A stretch of 26,040 bases of DNA from JAICLL01 sp035252155 (GCA_035252155.1 DATFDL010000127.1:1-26040); one strand, 5' to 3'; shown: positions 14,702 through 23,315, numbered from the stretch's first letter. Made by a program: numbers and translations. The notes: generated by a model from the sequence alone, not told the origin.

Positions 14702-15251
14702 CGGTCAACCTGCTTTACGAACAGGACTTTGTTACTCTGGGCCCGCGACGGTTCATGCCTATTGGTTGGGCCGTGCAGTATACCACGGTTGTGGCATCGC
14801 GCACCGATGACCGAGCAGTGGCGAGACGCACTGTCGCCACTCCGCGGCTTTGCGAGAGGTTCGCTTGACGTACCGCGGGCTGACGCCTGCGGCTAAACTC
14901 CGTGCGCCGCTCCGCGGGCGGTGGCCCGCTGTAGGAAACTCGCGCGTCGGATTGGCGCTGATAAAACCCGCAAGCGGGTGGACGCCGCTGGGTAGTGTGA
15001 CCGTGCGTTTTTTTAGGCATGCCCGGCAAATAAATGGCGTATGGGCGTAATGAATCATGCCGGCGTGTCACGCATAAAGAAGTGTCATCGAAACATACGA
15101 CCGCTTTTATTTGCCCGGCGATCCCTCGAAAAACGCACCCCTTCGCGATCACGCGGCCCAAAACCGCCCGGGGACTCGTGTTTGGGAGACCTACGGTCGG
15201 CTATAGTGAAACGGTCAGAGACCGTTCCACAACGTCATCAAGGAGCTCGGG
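14702..15251. other. Intergenic region with several small hairpins
   Basis: This 550-nt gap between the divergent methyltransferase and WD40-redoxin genes has no gene I can support. It holds hairpins CCGCGGG/CCTGCGG (14873-14892), GCGGG/CCCGC (14914-14929) followed by GTAGG (14931), and ACCCGC-AA-GCGGGT (14966-14979), plus TTATTTGCC-type sequence in both orientations (15022-15030 and 15104-15112). Open frames on both strands here are repeat translations rich in Arg and Pro. The last 60 nt should carry the promoter of the WD40-redoxin gene. Confidence 0.55.
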
Positions 15252-18200
15252 ATGACGAGTCGACAATCGCCCCGCATCATGTTCGTGGTCTTGCTTGCCT
15301 CGTGCGGCCTGCTTCACGCCGCCGATTCGCCGCTTGATGCACTTCGGCAAAGCGATGTTTCGAGCTACGAGTTGACGGTTGCTGGTGGTGGCGATGCGAG
15401 CACGGCGCAGGAAGGCTTGGTCGCCGTCTTGGGCAGCAGCCGGCTGGCTCATTATTGGCGTCCCTTGGAGGTGGCCTTTACCGCCGACGGCAAGTTGCTG
15501 GCCTCGGTCAGCGACAGCACCGTGCGATTGTGGAACCCGGCCACCGGAGAAGAGCGTCGGCGATTCGAGGGCCGCTCGGCTCCGGGCAATGTCAATCAGA
15601 TGTTGCACTGCATGGCGTTCAGCGCTGACGGCACGCGCGTGGCCGCGGCCGGCTACAATAACGCCATCCTGGTGTGGCAGACCGATAGCGGGCGCGAGCT
15701 GGCGTTCATCCCCGCCGAAGGCGTCTATAGCTTGGCGTTTCACCCCAAAGGCAACCTGCTTGCTTACGGACAGCGACGACCGGAAATCACGCTGCGAAAT
15801 CTCGACGACGGCCAAGAGCGGACATTCGCGGGACACACCGATGCAGTGCTCGCGCTCGACTTTGACCGGGCCGCCGACCGACTGATATCGGCCGGCGCCG
15901 ATAAAACGGCGATCGTGTGGGATGTGGCTTCCGGTCAGCCTTTGCATCGGCTCGAAGGGCACACCGATGCCATCCGCGATATTGCCTTCAGCATCAATGA
16001 GCGACTCCTCGCCACCGCTAGCCGCGATAAAACTGTGCGCCTCTGGAGCGTCGACGACGGCCGGGTGATTCATACGCTGGCGGCGCACGACGGGGGCGTT
16101 GAAGCAGTTGCATTCCACCCCGACGGTCAAACGCTCGCCACCGCCGGGTTCGACCGAAGAATCAACTATTGGAACGTAAAGTCCGGCGAGCGGACCATGA
16201 GCATCGAAGCCGGAGATTTCTCCGGCGCGCTCGCCTTTAGCCGCGACGGGCGGTTGCTGGCTTCGGCCGGCCGAGCGGTGCAGGTGCGGGACGCTGCGAC
16301 CGGGCGGCCGCTCATCGAACCGCGTGGGCGTCGCGGCGGCGTGCGGGCCGTGGCGTTCTCGCCCGACGGCAGCTCGCTGGCCTCGGCGGGTGAAGACCGG
16401 ACGCTGCGCATTTGGGACCTGGCCACGCTCGCAGACCGCCAGCCGTTGCCGGCGGCCAAGGGACAACTCGAAGCGCTCGCCTACAGTCCCGACGGCCGCA
16501 CGCTGGCCTTGAACGCGGGCGGCGTGCAGTTGATCGACACGTCGACTTGGCAGGTCCGGCAAACATTGCCGACTCGTGACAAGCACCTGGCTTACAGTTC
16601 CGACGGACGATGGCTCGCCGCCGGCCTGGGCGTATGGCGCTTGCCCGACGAGCAACTGCACGGCGAGATCACCACCGAGCCCGGCACGCCGGTGTTTGGC
16701 CCGCGCGGCGAAGAGCTGTTTGTGTTCGGTCAGCAAAGCCCCTTCCCGCCGGGGTCGGGCAACAGCCTGCTGTCGGCCTGGCACACGGCCGATTTGTCGG
16801 CCGGCGCGGCGATCGCCGAGGTGGCCGGGCTGAGTAGCCCCGGCCCGGCCGCCGCCAGCCCCGACGGCCGCACGTTGGCGCTGTGCGGCTGGCAGTACGG
16901 CGACGACGACCAGCGGCGGGCCGTCGTCGTGCTGTGGGACTCGCCAAAAGAACGTCCCCGCTTGGCTCTCGACCAACAGACCAGCGGAGTCGCGGCGCTG
17001 GCGTTTTCTCCCGATGGCCGAACCTTGATTACCGGCTCGAACATCGATGCCACGGTCCGTGTTTGGGACCCGCGCGATGGGACGCTTCGCGAGACCATCG
17101 CCCTGCACGCACCGCCCATGTTTGCCTTGAATGCTTTGGCGTTCGCGCCCGACAGCCGGCATTTTGCCGTGGCGATGGGCAATGGCACGATTCGCATTTT
17201 CCGCATCGCCAAAGCGCCGGCCGACGTGCCGCTGGCCATCGATCCCACGTTGCCCGTGCGTGGCGAACCGCCGGAAACCGATCTCTGGAAATCGCTGATC
17301 GGAAAGCCCGCCCCGGAGTTCGCGGGCCTCAAAGGCTGGATTTATGGCGAGGCCACGACGCTGGCCGAGCTGCGCGGTCAGTATGTGGTGCTCTATTTTT
17401 GGAATCTTCAGAGCGAGCAAGAAATGCCGGCGCTCCGGTCGCTGCACGAAGCGCTGGGCGACCGAGGAGTGTCGATCGTGGTGATCAACCCCGATTACGG
17501 CAATACGGTCGAGCAAGTCCGCGGCTTCATGGAGCAGTTTCGAGAACAGACCTGGAACGGCAAAAGGTTGCCGTTTCGTGTGGCGCTCGATGGCGGCGGC
17601 GACTCGCTGATCTCGGGCACGAAGTTGAAGACGAAAGGCGCGACGCACGCCGCGTATCGGATGCTCGTCGCGCGCCGCGGCCGGGTATTGCAGCCGACGG
17701 CGCTGTTGATCGACCCCCAGGGCCGGGTGGCGAACTCGCTGCCCAGCAGTCCGAATCGAGGTACGATCAACGAGCTGGCCCAACGGCTCGGCGTTCAACC
17801 GCGCACGCCCGATTGGCGGAAGAAAATCGAGGCGGCGTATGCGTTATCGGACGAGCAGAACCTGAAGCGGATGGCGCCGCCATTCTTGGCTGAACGGGCC
17901 GAGCTGTTGCTCGACGAGCCGTTTCCGCTGCGCGAGGCGACGTTCAAGTTCGTTCAGAGCGGCAACGGCGCGTCGCTTCAATCGCTCACAACGCGACAAT
18001 CTCTCGCGCTGGCCAGCGTGCTGGAGTTCATCGTGGGCCTGGAGCGATATGAGATCGAAGGCCCCGCCGACCTGCTCTCGCGCGAGGTGTCCGGCGATTG
18101 GACCGTGCGCGATGTCGCTTCGACCGCCAAACGCCTTGGCGCCCTGCAAGAGGTGCTGCGCGACGAATTGAAGTTACCGGTGCGATTCGTCGAGCGCGAG

Positions 18201-18596
18201 GTCGAGCGCGAAGTGATTGTGGTCAGCGGACGTTACGAATTCTTGCCGTTGCCGGGCGTGCGCGATCGCGAGCACATTTTCCTGGCGGTCGAAGAGGCGC
18301 CCGACACCTCGCTGGGCGGCACGGGCAGCGGCTCGCTCGCCGACCTGCTGCGCTCGCTGGGCGGCCGGCTCAATCGGCATGTGATCGACGAGACCGACGG
18401 AGCGAAAGGCCAGAAGCTGCGGTGGCGCGATCATTTGGTCAGCCATACGCTCGATTTCGCCAACCGCACCGAGGCCAGCCAGCAGAAGCTCGACCGGCTG
18501 CTGTTCAATCTCAACCAGCAAACCGCCCTGCGGTTCACCCTCGAGCCTCGCAACGTCAAGGTGTGGTTTGTCGAACAGGCCGCCGACGGTGAATGA
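15252..18596 (+). CDS. Secreted WD40 / thioredoxin-like (redoxin) fusion protein
   Basis: The 1114-residue protein starts with a signal peptide (about 1-23, IMFVVLLASCGLLHAAD) and has AGGAG 7 nt before the ATG. Residues about 60-655 hold many WD40 blades (for example LVAVAFSPDGxxLASA and VRLWDP types). Residues about 675-850 are an AhpC/TSA-like thioredoxin fold (IGKPAPEFAGLKGW, LRGQYVVLYFWNLQSEQEMP, TALLIDPQGRV). The position where a CxxC would stand after Trp717 reads NLQSEQEM, so the redox cysteines are absent. The C-terminal 250 residues form a region I do not recognise (IEGPADLLSREVSGDWTVRD, LRFTLEPRNVKVWFV). It is probably a periplasmic scaffold or binding protein. Its TGA stop lies in a GACAGAAAA repeat. 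Confidence 0.85.
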   Translation: MTSRQSPRIMFVVLLASCGLLHAADSPLDALRQSDVSSYELTVAGGGDASTAQEGLVAVLGSSRLAHYWRPLEVAFTADGKLLASVSDSTVRLWNPATGEERRRFEGRSAPGNVNQMLHCMAFSADGTRVAAAGYNNAILVWQTDSGRELAFIPAEGVYSLAFHPKGNLLAYGQRRPEITLRNLDDGQERTFAGHTDAVLALDFDRAADRLISAGADKTAIVWDVASGQPLHRLEGHTDAIRDIAFSINERLLATASRDKTVRLWSVDDGRVIHTLAAHDGGVEAVAFHPDGQTLATAGFDRRINYWNVKSGERTMSIEAGDFSGALAFSRDGRLLASAGRAVQVRDAATGRPLIEPRGRRGGVRAVAFSPDGSSLASAGEDRTLRIWDLATLADRQPLPAAKGQLEALAYSPDGRTLALNAGGVQLIDTSTWQVRQTLPTRDKHLAYSSDGRWLAAGLGVWRLPDEQLHGEITTEPGTPVFGPRGEELFVFGQQSPFPPGSGNSLLSAWHTADLSAGAAIAEVAGLSSPGPAAASPDGRTLALCGWQYGDDDQRRAVVVLWDSPKERPRLALDQQTSGVAALAFSPDGRTLITGSNIDATVRVWDPRDGTLRETIALHAPPMFALNALAFAPDSRHFAVAMGNGTIRIFRIAKAPADVPLAIDPTLPVRGEPPETDLWKSLIGKPAPEFAGLKGWIYGEATTLAELRGQYVVLYFWNLQSEQEMPALRSLHEALGDRGVSIVVINPDYGNTVEQVRGFMEQFREQTWNGKRLPFRVALDGGGDSLISGTKLKTKGATHAAYRMLVARRGRVLQPTALLIDPQGRVANSLPSSPNRGTINELAQRLGVQPRTPDWRKKIEAAYALSDEQNLKRMAPPFLAERAELLLDEPFPLREATFKFVQSGNGASLQSLTTRQSLALASVLEFIVGLERYEIEGPADLLSREVSGDWTVRDVASTAKRLGALQEVLRDELKLPVRFVEREVEREVIVVSGRYEFLPLPGVRDREHIFLAVEEAPDTSLGGTGSGSLADLLRSLGGRLNRHVIDETDGAKGQKLRWRDHLVSHTLDFANRTEASQQKLDRLLFNLNQQTALRFTLEPRNVKVWFVEQAADGE

Positions 18597-18619
18597 CAGA
18601 AAAGTTGATGACAGAAAAA
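18594..18619 (+). repeat. GACAGAAAAA double unit, left half of a split inverted repeat
   Basis: TGACAGAAAA and TGACAGAAAAA stand in direct orientation with GTTGA between them, like the left arm at 13955-13981. The inverse partner is not nearby but at 20155-20181, so the two arms bracket about 1.5 kb holding small genes. Its first three bases are the stop codon of the WD40-redoxin gene. Confidence 0.75.
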
Positions 18620-18632
18620 GGGAAGTGATTCA

Positions 18633-18884
18633 ATGAGCGACCGTGAAGAAGCAATCGCTGGCATTCGTCGCGGCCTTGAAGAGATGGCCGCTGGCCGGGG
18701 GCAACCACTTGATGTCGCGTTCGCAAACCTGCGCCGCGAGTTAGGCATACCAAGCGATGGCGACCATGCCGCTGTTCGCGGAAATAGCGAGGACGGCGAA
18801 ATCGAACCGCCTCCCTTTGTTGGCCATCGTAAAGGTGGGCTCACTTATTTTTCGCAGAATAACTGGTATCCGTTAGGCGATTGA
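18633..18884 (+). CDS. Small antitoxin-like protein
   Basis: The 83-residue protein starts MSDREEAIAGIRRGLEEMAA and continues GRGQPLDVAFANLRRELGIP. This helix-rich opening resembles small antitoxins that precede RelE/ParE-type toxins in planctomycetes. After residue 41 the resemblance ends (SDGDHAAVRGNSEDGE, GGLTYFSQNNWYPLGD), so the protein may be a chimera or a different family. GGGAAG stands 8 nt before the ATG, directly behind the repeat at 18594-18619. No toxin gene follows it. The function is not established. Confidence 0.5.
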   Translation: MSDREEAIAGIRRGLEEMAAGRGQPLDVAFANLRRELGIPSDGDHAAVRGNSEDGEIEPPPFVGHRKGGLTYFSQNNWYPLGD

Positions 18885-18900
18885 GGAAAGCGTAGCCACC

Positions 18901-18936
18901 TTTACTGTTACCAGATTTCGTCATAGAATGATGGCA
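18901..18936 (+). promoter_or_regulatory. Candidate promoter for a leaderless RHH transcript
   Basis: TTTACT (18901-18906) and TAGAAT (18924-18929) are separated by exactly 17 nt, with four and five of six matches to the sigma-70 hexamers. The expected start of transcription, about 7 nt after the -10, falls on the A of the ATG at 18936. That gene has no Shine-Dalgarno, which fits a leaderless message. Confidence 0.45.
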
Positions 18937-19121
18937 TGGGAAGACCAAAACTGCCAGACGAGATTGCCCGACAAAAGCCTCTACGGATCCGATTGAACGA
19001 AGAGGAGCGCCGCCTGGTGGATGAAGCGGCTGAGGCCAGTGGTTACCGGAACACCTCGGCCTGGGTGCGGAGAGAGTTGCTGCGGTTGGCAAAGCGGGTC
19101 AGAAGCAGAACCGCTAGCTGA
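18936..19121 (+). CDS. Ribbon-helix-helix type small DNA-binding protein
   Basis: The 61-residue basic protein starts MGRPKLPDEIARQKPLRIRL and continues NEEERRLVDEAAEASGYRNT, SAWVRRELLRLAKRVRSR. A short strand (LRIRLN) followed by two helices with a turn at SGYRNTSAWVRREL is the ribbon-helix-helix pattern of CopG-like antitoxins and mobilisation accessory proteins. It probably represses its own promoter. It precedes the two paralogous unknown genes by 27 nt on the same strand and may control them. Confidence 0.72.
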   Translation: MGRPKLPDEIARQKPLRIRLNEEERRLVDEAAEASGYRNTSAWVRRELLRLAKRVRSRTAS

Positions 19122-19148
19122 CGGCGTAAATACGGCGAGGAATAACCA

Positions 19149-19628
19149 ATGACCGATTTCCTGGATCGTGACTATTTTTCATCGTTGCGGCAGTTTTCAG
19201 AAGACACGCAGCAAGTGCTGCTTCGAGGATGTTCGACGACAGCGGTACGCACCAAAGACCCCTCCAAGAAACCGCCCGATGCCCCGGTTTCGGACGACTT
19301 GCCAAAGGAACTGGCATTTCTGGGCGGTCACTTGTGCAATCTCGGATTCGATCAACTCGATCTGCCACCAGACGAAATCGAGGAAATTTACCAGGCATTC
19401 GCTGGCGACGGTGTGGCCGTGCCCGGCACATCCTACAAACTTCGCCATTCAGTGATGTCCATGTTCACCTTCGTGGAGCCAGCCAAAGGTAGCGAAGTCG
19501 CATTGCCAGCAAATTGGCGTGAGACTGCCCGTTCCGACCATTGGCTTGGGAAGAAGGTCGCCAGCAAGGAGGTGGACCTATCTCGCTATAAGCGAGAGGA
19601 AGATGGATACCTATTGAAAAAGGAGTGA
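19149..19628 (+). CDS. Unknown protein, tandem paralogue 1
   Basis: The 159-residue protein starts MTDFLDRDYFSSLRQFSEDT after a good ribosome site (GGCGAGGAA). I do not recognise a family. The central part reads LAFLGGHLCNLGFDQLDLPP, then EEIYQAFAGDGVAVPGTSYK and ALPANWRE; the last third is charged and ends LSRYKREEDGYLLKKE. There is no signal peptide or membrane segment. The next gene, starting 2 nt after the stop, encodes a related protein, so this is a tandem duplication. Its position after a ribbon-helix-helix regulator, between two halves of a split repeat, suggests a mobile small-gene cassette; a toxin or immunity role is only a guess. Confidence 0.7.
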   Translation: MTDFLDRDYFSSLRQFSEDTQQVLLRGCSTTAVRTKDPSKKPPDAPVSDDLPKELAFLGGHLCNLGFDQLDLPPDEIEEIYQAFAGDGVAVPGTSYKLRHSVMSMFTFVEPAKGSEVALPANWRETARSDHWLGKKVASKEVDLSRYKREEDGYLLKKE

Positions 19629-19629
19629 A

Positions 19630-20051
19630 ATGCGTGGATTTGCTGAGTTCTTTCGATTGACGGAAATGGCCGATTGGGCTGAGTTTCAACAAACGCCACC
19701 GGAATTGGCGTTTCTTCGTGGCGATGTTGATCTCGGGTTCGAGAATCTGGGCCTGAACGCCCAGCAGCAGCGAGCCCTGATAACTGCATTTCAAAGTGAC
19801 GGTGTGGCTGTTCCAGGAACCGCCTACAATTGCGGAAACTGCCGAACGCGTCAGTGGCCGTGGTGGAACCTGCGACTGGGCAAGAGCCAATCCTGCCCAA
19901 CAACTGGAAACAGGGCGCTTATACGCTCACCGGCAACGTCTTCACCTATGTTGGAAAGAAGGTGCGCCGCAACGATCAGCTTCCGCCAAATTTTGAGCCA
20001 GCTAACGATTCGAGCTATAAGGATGTCGGCGACGGACACGTTAAAACATGA
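19630..20051 (+). pseudogene. Unknown protein, tandem paralogue 2, frameshifted
   Basis: An AGGAG inside the previous gene's end precedes the ATG. The first 67 codons (up to AVPGTAYN) align with paralogue 1: LAFLRGDVDLGFENLGL against LAFLGGHLCNLGFDQLDL, and AFQSDGVAVPGTAY against AFAGDGVAVPGTSY. After Tyr at 19824-19826 the similarity jumps to another frame that begins LRKLPNASVAVVEP and continues ILPNNWKQ, VFTYVGKKVRRND to a stop at 20051. This pairs with KLRHSVMSMFTFVEP, ALPANWRE and LGKKV of paralogue 1. Loss of a single A at about 19827-19830 (TACAATTG where TACAAATTG is expected) explains it. The unshifted frame runs on to 20100 without similarity. Confidence 0.78.
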
Positions 20052-20154
20052 CACGCAAGCCACGATTTGCGGCGATGCAAGGCTACCAACTCACTGTTGA
20101 GACACTACCCTCTTCCGAGATTCCCATAACGGGAATGGTCCCGGCCAATAGGCT

Positions 20155-20181
20155 ATTTTTCTGTCACCAATTTTTCTGTCA
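20155..20181 (-). repeat. GACAGAAAAAT double unit, right half of a split inverted repeat
   Basis: This 27-nt sequence, two ATTTTTCTGTCA units joined by CCA, is identical to 14032-14058. It is the inverse partner of 18594-18619, from which it is separated by about 1535 nt instead of the 50 nt seen in the compact copy. Confidence 0.85.
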
Positions 20182-20282
20182 ATTTTGCGCGGCGCCGATC
20201 TGGAACGGCGGATTGCTCGTTGCCGGCATAAGATCGGGCGTCCATAATCAAGTCTTTCTTAAACTTCTCAACGGTCAATGCC

Positions 20283-23273
20283 ATGACGTGCTCGCAATTT
20301 GCCGGCTCCGCAGCTTTGCTGCTTCTCGCCTTTCTGGAGCCCGCTCGCGGCGGTGGTCCTATTCCGCACGGGCAGCAAAAAGAGCCGGGGCCGCCGCTCT
20401 CGCCAGCCGAGGCCATCGGCAAGATGAAAGTGCCCGAGGGCTTTTCGGTCGAGTTGGTGGCGGCCGAGCCGGAGATTGTCAATCCGGTGGCGATGACGTT
20501 TGATGAGCGCGGGCGAATCTGGATCACTGAGAGTCTCGAATACCCGCGCCGCGACGCCGGCCCAGGCCGCGACCGCGTCAAGGTGCTCGAAGACACCGAT
20601 GGCGATGGCCGCGCCGACCGCTTCACGGTGTTTGCCGAGGGGCTGAACATTCCCTCGGGCATCGCCGTCGGCGCGGGCGGCGTGTGGGTGGCCAACTCGC
20701 CCGACATTTTGTTGCTGCAAGACACCGACGGCGACGGCCGGGCCGACCACCACGAGGTGGTTGTCACCGGCTTTGGGCGCCACGACACGCACGAGCTACC
20801 CAACTCGCTCACCTGGGGCCCCGACGGCTGGCTCTATGGACTCAACGGCGTTTTCAATCCCAGCCACGTCGAGCACCGCGGCAAGATTTATGACTTTACT
20901 TGCGCGTTGTTCCGCTTTCATCCCTACACCCGCGACTTCGAGCTGTTTTGTGAAGGCACCAGCAACCCGTGGGGCGTGGCGTTCGACGGCGAGGGCAGCG
21001 CGTTCGTCAGCGCGTGCGTGATCGACCATCTCTGGCACTTGACCGAGACGGGCTATTACCATCGCCAAGGCGGACCCTATCCGCCGTTCACTTGGAAGCT
21101 TGGCTCGATCGTCAACCACCATCATCAGCAGGCGGCCTACTGTGGCATTCACTTTTTCGACAGCGATGCTTATCCGCGGCAGTTCCGCGAAAAGCTCTAC
21201 ATGGGCAATATCCACGGCAACTGCATCAACTGCGACACGCTGACGCGCGACGGCTCGACGTACACCGCCGAGCCGAACGACGATTTTCTGTCGGCGAATG
21301 ACGCCTGGTTCATGCCCGTCGTGCAAAAGACCGGCCCCGATGGCTGCCTCTATATTCTTGATTGGTACGACCGCTATCACTGTTATCAGGACGCCAACCG
21401 CGATCCGGCGGGCATCGATCGGCTCAAAGGCCGGCTGTACCGCGTGCGTTATCAAAACACGCCGCGGGCCGAGCCGTTCGATCTGGCCCAAGAAAGCGAT
21501 GAGCGGTTGATCGAACGGCTGCATAGTCCGAATGTGTTCTTTCGCGACTTGGCTCAGCGGCTGCTGTGGGAGCGACGAACGCCTGAGACGCTTCTGAGGC
21601 TACAGGCGCTCGTGCTCGACGATCGGCAGTCGGACAAGGCGCGCCTGCATGCGCTATGGGCCTTGATCGGCGCGGGACCACTCTTTCCGGCGTTTCACGA
21701 GCGGCTGTTGGAACACGGCGACGCGACGTTGCGTGCGTGGGGCGTACGGGCCGCCGGCAATCAAGGCGATGTTGTCGCCGAAGTGCGCGAGCGCGTGATG
21801 GCTTTGGTCGGCGATCCCTCGCCCGACGTGCGGCTGCAGGTGGTGATCGCCGCCCGAAAGATTGTCGGCATCGACGCGCTGCCGTTGCTGTGCGAAGCGT
21901 TGGAGCACGCGGGAGACGACAAGCTGATTCCGGCGATTGTCTGGCAGAATCTACATCCGCTGCTGGAAGAACAGAGCGAAAGATTCGTGGCGCTGGTGCG
22001 CGAGCGGCGTTGCTTTCGCGGAGCGAAAGACGACATTGTCGAAGCGATCATGCCGCAGGTGGTGGAGAGATTGCTGGGGCGCGCCTCGGGCGACGTATGG
22101 CTAGTGGCATCGCTCGTCAAAATGCTGGTCGAAGCTGGGCAGACAGAAGCGGCCAGCCGCTGCCTCACGCGTTTGGCCGACAAATCGCAGACGCACGAAA
22201 TCGCGGGCCAGCAGCTGGCTGACCTTCGCGCGGCGCTGGAACGAACCCTGCAAAAACTTTTAGACGGTCCGCAGAGTGAGGCGATTTACTTCGACGCCGC
22301 ATTGTTGGCCGCGACCTGGGATATTGAGCGCGGCCGTAATATTGTCCGCGCCGTATGCGTTTTGCCCAGCGAGCCCGACGCGCGGCGCACGAAGGCGGTA
22401 GCTGCCCTGATCGCTGTTGGCGATGCGAAGCTTTGGCCCATCGTCGTTGAGGTTTTGGCCGACAAGGGCAGGAGTTCCATCGAGTTCCGTCGCCGGACGC
22501 TTGACGCACTTAGCCGCTGCCAGGACGCGTGGGTCGCCTCCACGGTGTTGGCCGCTTACTCCACGTTCGAACCCGAGTTGAAACCGGCCGCCATCGAGTT
22601 GCTTACCGGGCGCCCGGCGTGGAGTAAAGCATTGCTGGCGGCCATCGGCGCGAAGCGGCTGCCCGCCGACGCATTGAACGTGAATCAGGTGCGCAAGCTC
22701 CTGGCAAGCGACGATGCGGAAGTGGTCAAGCAGGTTCAAGCCCATTGGGGTACGCTCCGCACCGAGCGCAATCCACAGCGCGAGCAAGTGATCGCCCAGA
22801 TGCGCGATTTGCTGCGCCGCACGCCGGGCGATGCGCGGCGGGGCCGAGAGACGTTCAAACGGGTTTGCGGGCAGTGCCACAAGATTTTCGGCGAAGGCCA
22901 GGAGGTTGGTCCCGACATCACGGCCAACGGTCGCGGGTCGTTCGAGCAGCTTTTGTCGAACGTTTTCGACCCCAGCCTGGTGATCGGCTCGGCCTACCAG
23001 GCCCGCACGGTTCTCACCACCGATGGCCGTGTGATTACCGGGCTGGTAGCCGAAGACGGCCCACAGCGGATCGTGCTCAAAGTGCAGGGCGGCAAGCTCG
23101 AAACGATCGCCCGAGACGACATCGAAGAATCGCAGACCAGTAAGCTGTCGCTGATGCCCGAAGACTTGGAGAAGCAGCTCAAGCCGGAAGAGATCGCCGA
23201 TCTCTTCGCGTTTCTCGCGCTCGATAAACCGCCCGATGACCCTGCGGGCCGTCAATTGCCGAAGACAAAGTAG
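20283..23273 (+). CDS. PVC-type membrane-bound dehydrogenase with HEAT repeats and cytochrome c
   Basis: The 996-residue protein begins with a signal peptide (FAGSAALLLLAFLEPARG). Residues about 45-400 are a six-bladed glucose/sorbosone dehydrogenase-like propeller of the PVC type (PEGFSVELVAAEPEIVNPVA, GRIWITESLEYP, DTDGDGRADRFTVFAEGL, NSLTWGPDGWLYGLNG, CLYILDWYDRYHC). Residues about 405-830 are helical HEAT-like repeats. The C-terminal cytochrome domain has CGQCH at 862-866, followed by GEGQEVGPDIT, then VFDPSLVIGSAYQARTV and a last conserved SLMPEDLEKQLKPEEIADLF. It should be periplasmic and pass electrons from an unknown, probably carbohydrate-related, substrate to a haem. No Shine-Dalgarno is visible. 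A 19-nt copy of a dispersed repeat lies in its HEAT region at 22011-22029. Confidence 0.92.
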   Translation: MTCSQFAGSAALLLLAFLEPARGGGPIPHGQQKEPGPPLSPAEAIGKMKVPEGFSVELVAAEPEIVNPVAMTFDERGRIWITESLEYPRRDAGPGRDRVKVLEDTDGDGRADRFTVFAEGLNIPSGIAVGAGGVWVANSPDILLLQDTDGDGRADHHEVVVTGFGRHDTHELPNSLTWGPDGWLYGLNGVFNPSHVEHRGKIYDFTCALFRFHPYTRDFELFCEGTSNPWGVAFDGEGSAFVSACVIDHLWHLTETGYYHRQGGPYPPFTWKLGSIVNHHHQQAAYCGIHFFDSDAYPRQFREKLYMGNIHGNCINCDTLTRDGSTYTAEPNDDFLSANDAWFMPVVQKTGPDGCLYILDWYDRYHCYQDANRDPAGIDRLKGRLYRVRYQNTPRAEPFDLAQESDERLIERLHSPNVFFRDLAQRLLWERRTPETLLRLQALVLDDRQSDKARLHALWALIGAGPLFPAFHERLLEHGDATLRAWGVRAAGNQGDVVAEVRERVMALVGDPSPDVRLQVVIAARKIVGIDALPLLCEALEHAGDDKLIPAIVWQNLHPLLEEQSERFVALVRERRCFRGAKDDIVEAIMPQVVERLLGRASGDVWLVASLVKMLVEAGQTEAASRCLTRLADKSQTHEIAGQQLADLRAALERTLQKLLDGPQSEAIYFDAALLAATWDIERGRNIVRAVCVLPSEPDARRTKAVAALIAVGDAKLWPIVVEVLADKGRSSIEFRRRTLDALSRCQDAWVASTVLAAYSTFEPELKPAAIELLTGRPAWSKALLAAIGAKRLPADALNVNQVRKLLASDDAEVVKQVQAHWGTLRTERNPQREQVIAQMRDLLRRTPGDARRGRETFKRVCGQCHKIFGEGQEVGPDITANGRGSFEQLLSNVFDPSLVIGSAYQARTVLTTDGRVITGLVAEDGPQRIVLKVQGGKLETIARDDIEESQTSKLSLMPEDLEKQLKPEEIADLFAFLALDKPPDDPAGRQLPKTK

Positions 23274-23315
23274 CTGCGATCGCGCACCAGCCCGCGTCAA
23301 TATGCGATACTGGGT

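Noticed and set aside
14715..15161. Open frames of 148 and 99 codons on the minus strand upstream of the methyltransferase
   Set aside because: They translate hairpin repeats at 14870-14980 and have no domain or start signal.
15201..17798. Open frame of 865 codons on the minus strand
   Set aside because: It is antisense to the WD40-redoxin gene. Long antisense frames are common in GC-rich coding sequence, and its translation has no domain and is rich in Arg, Gln and His.
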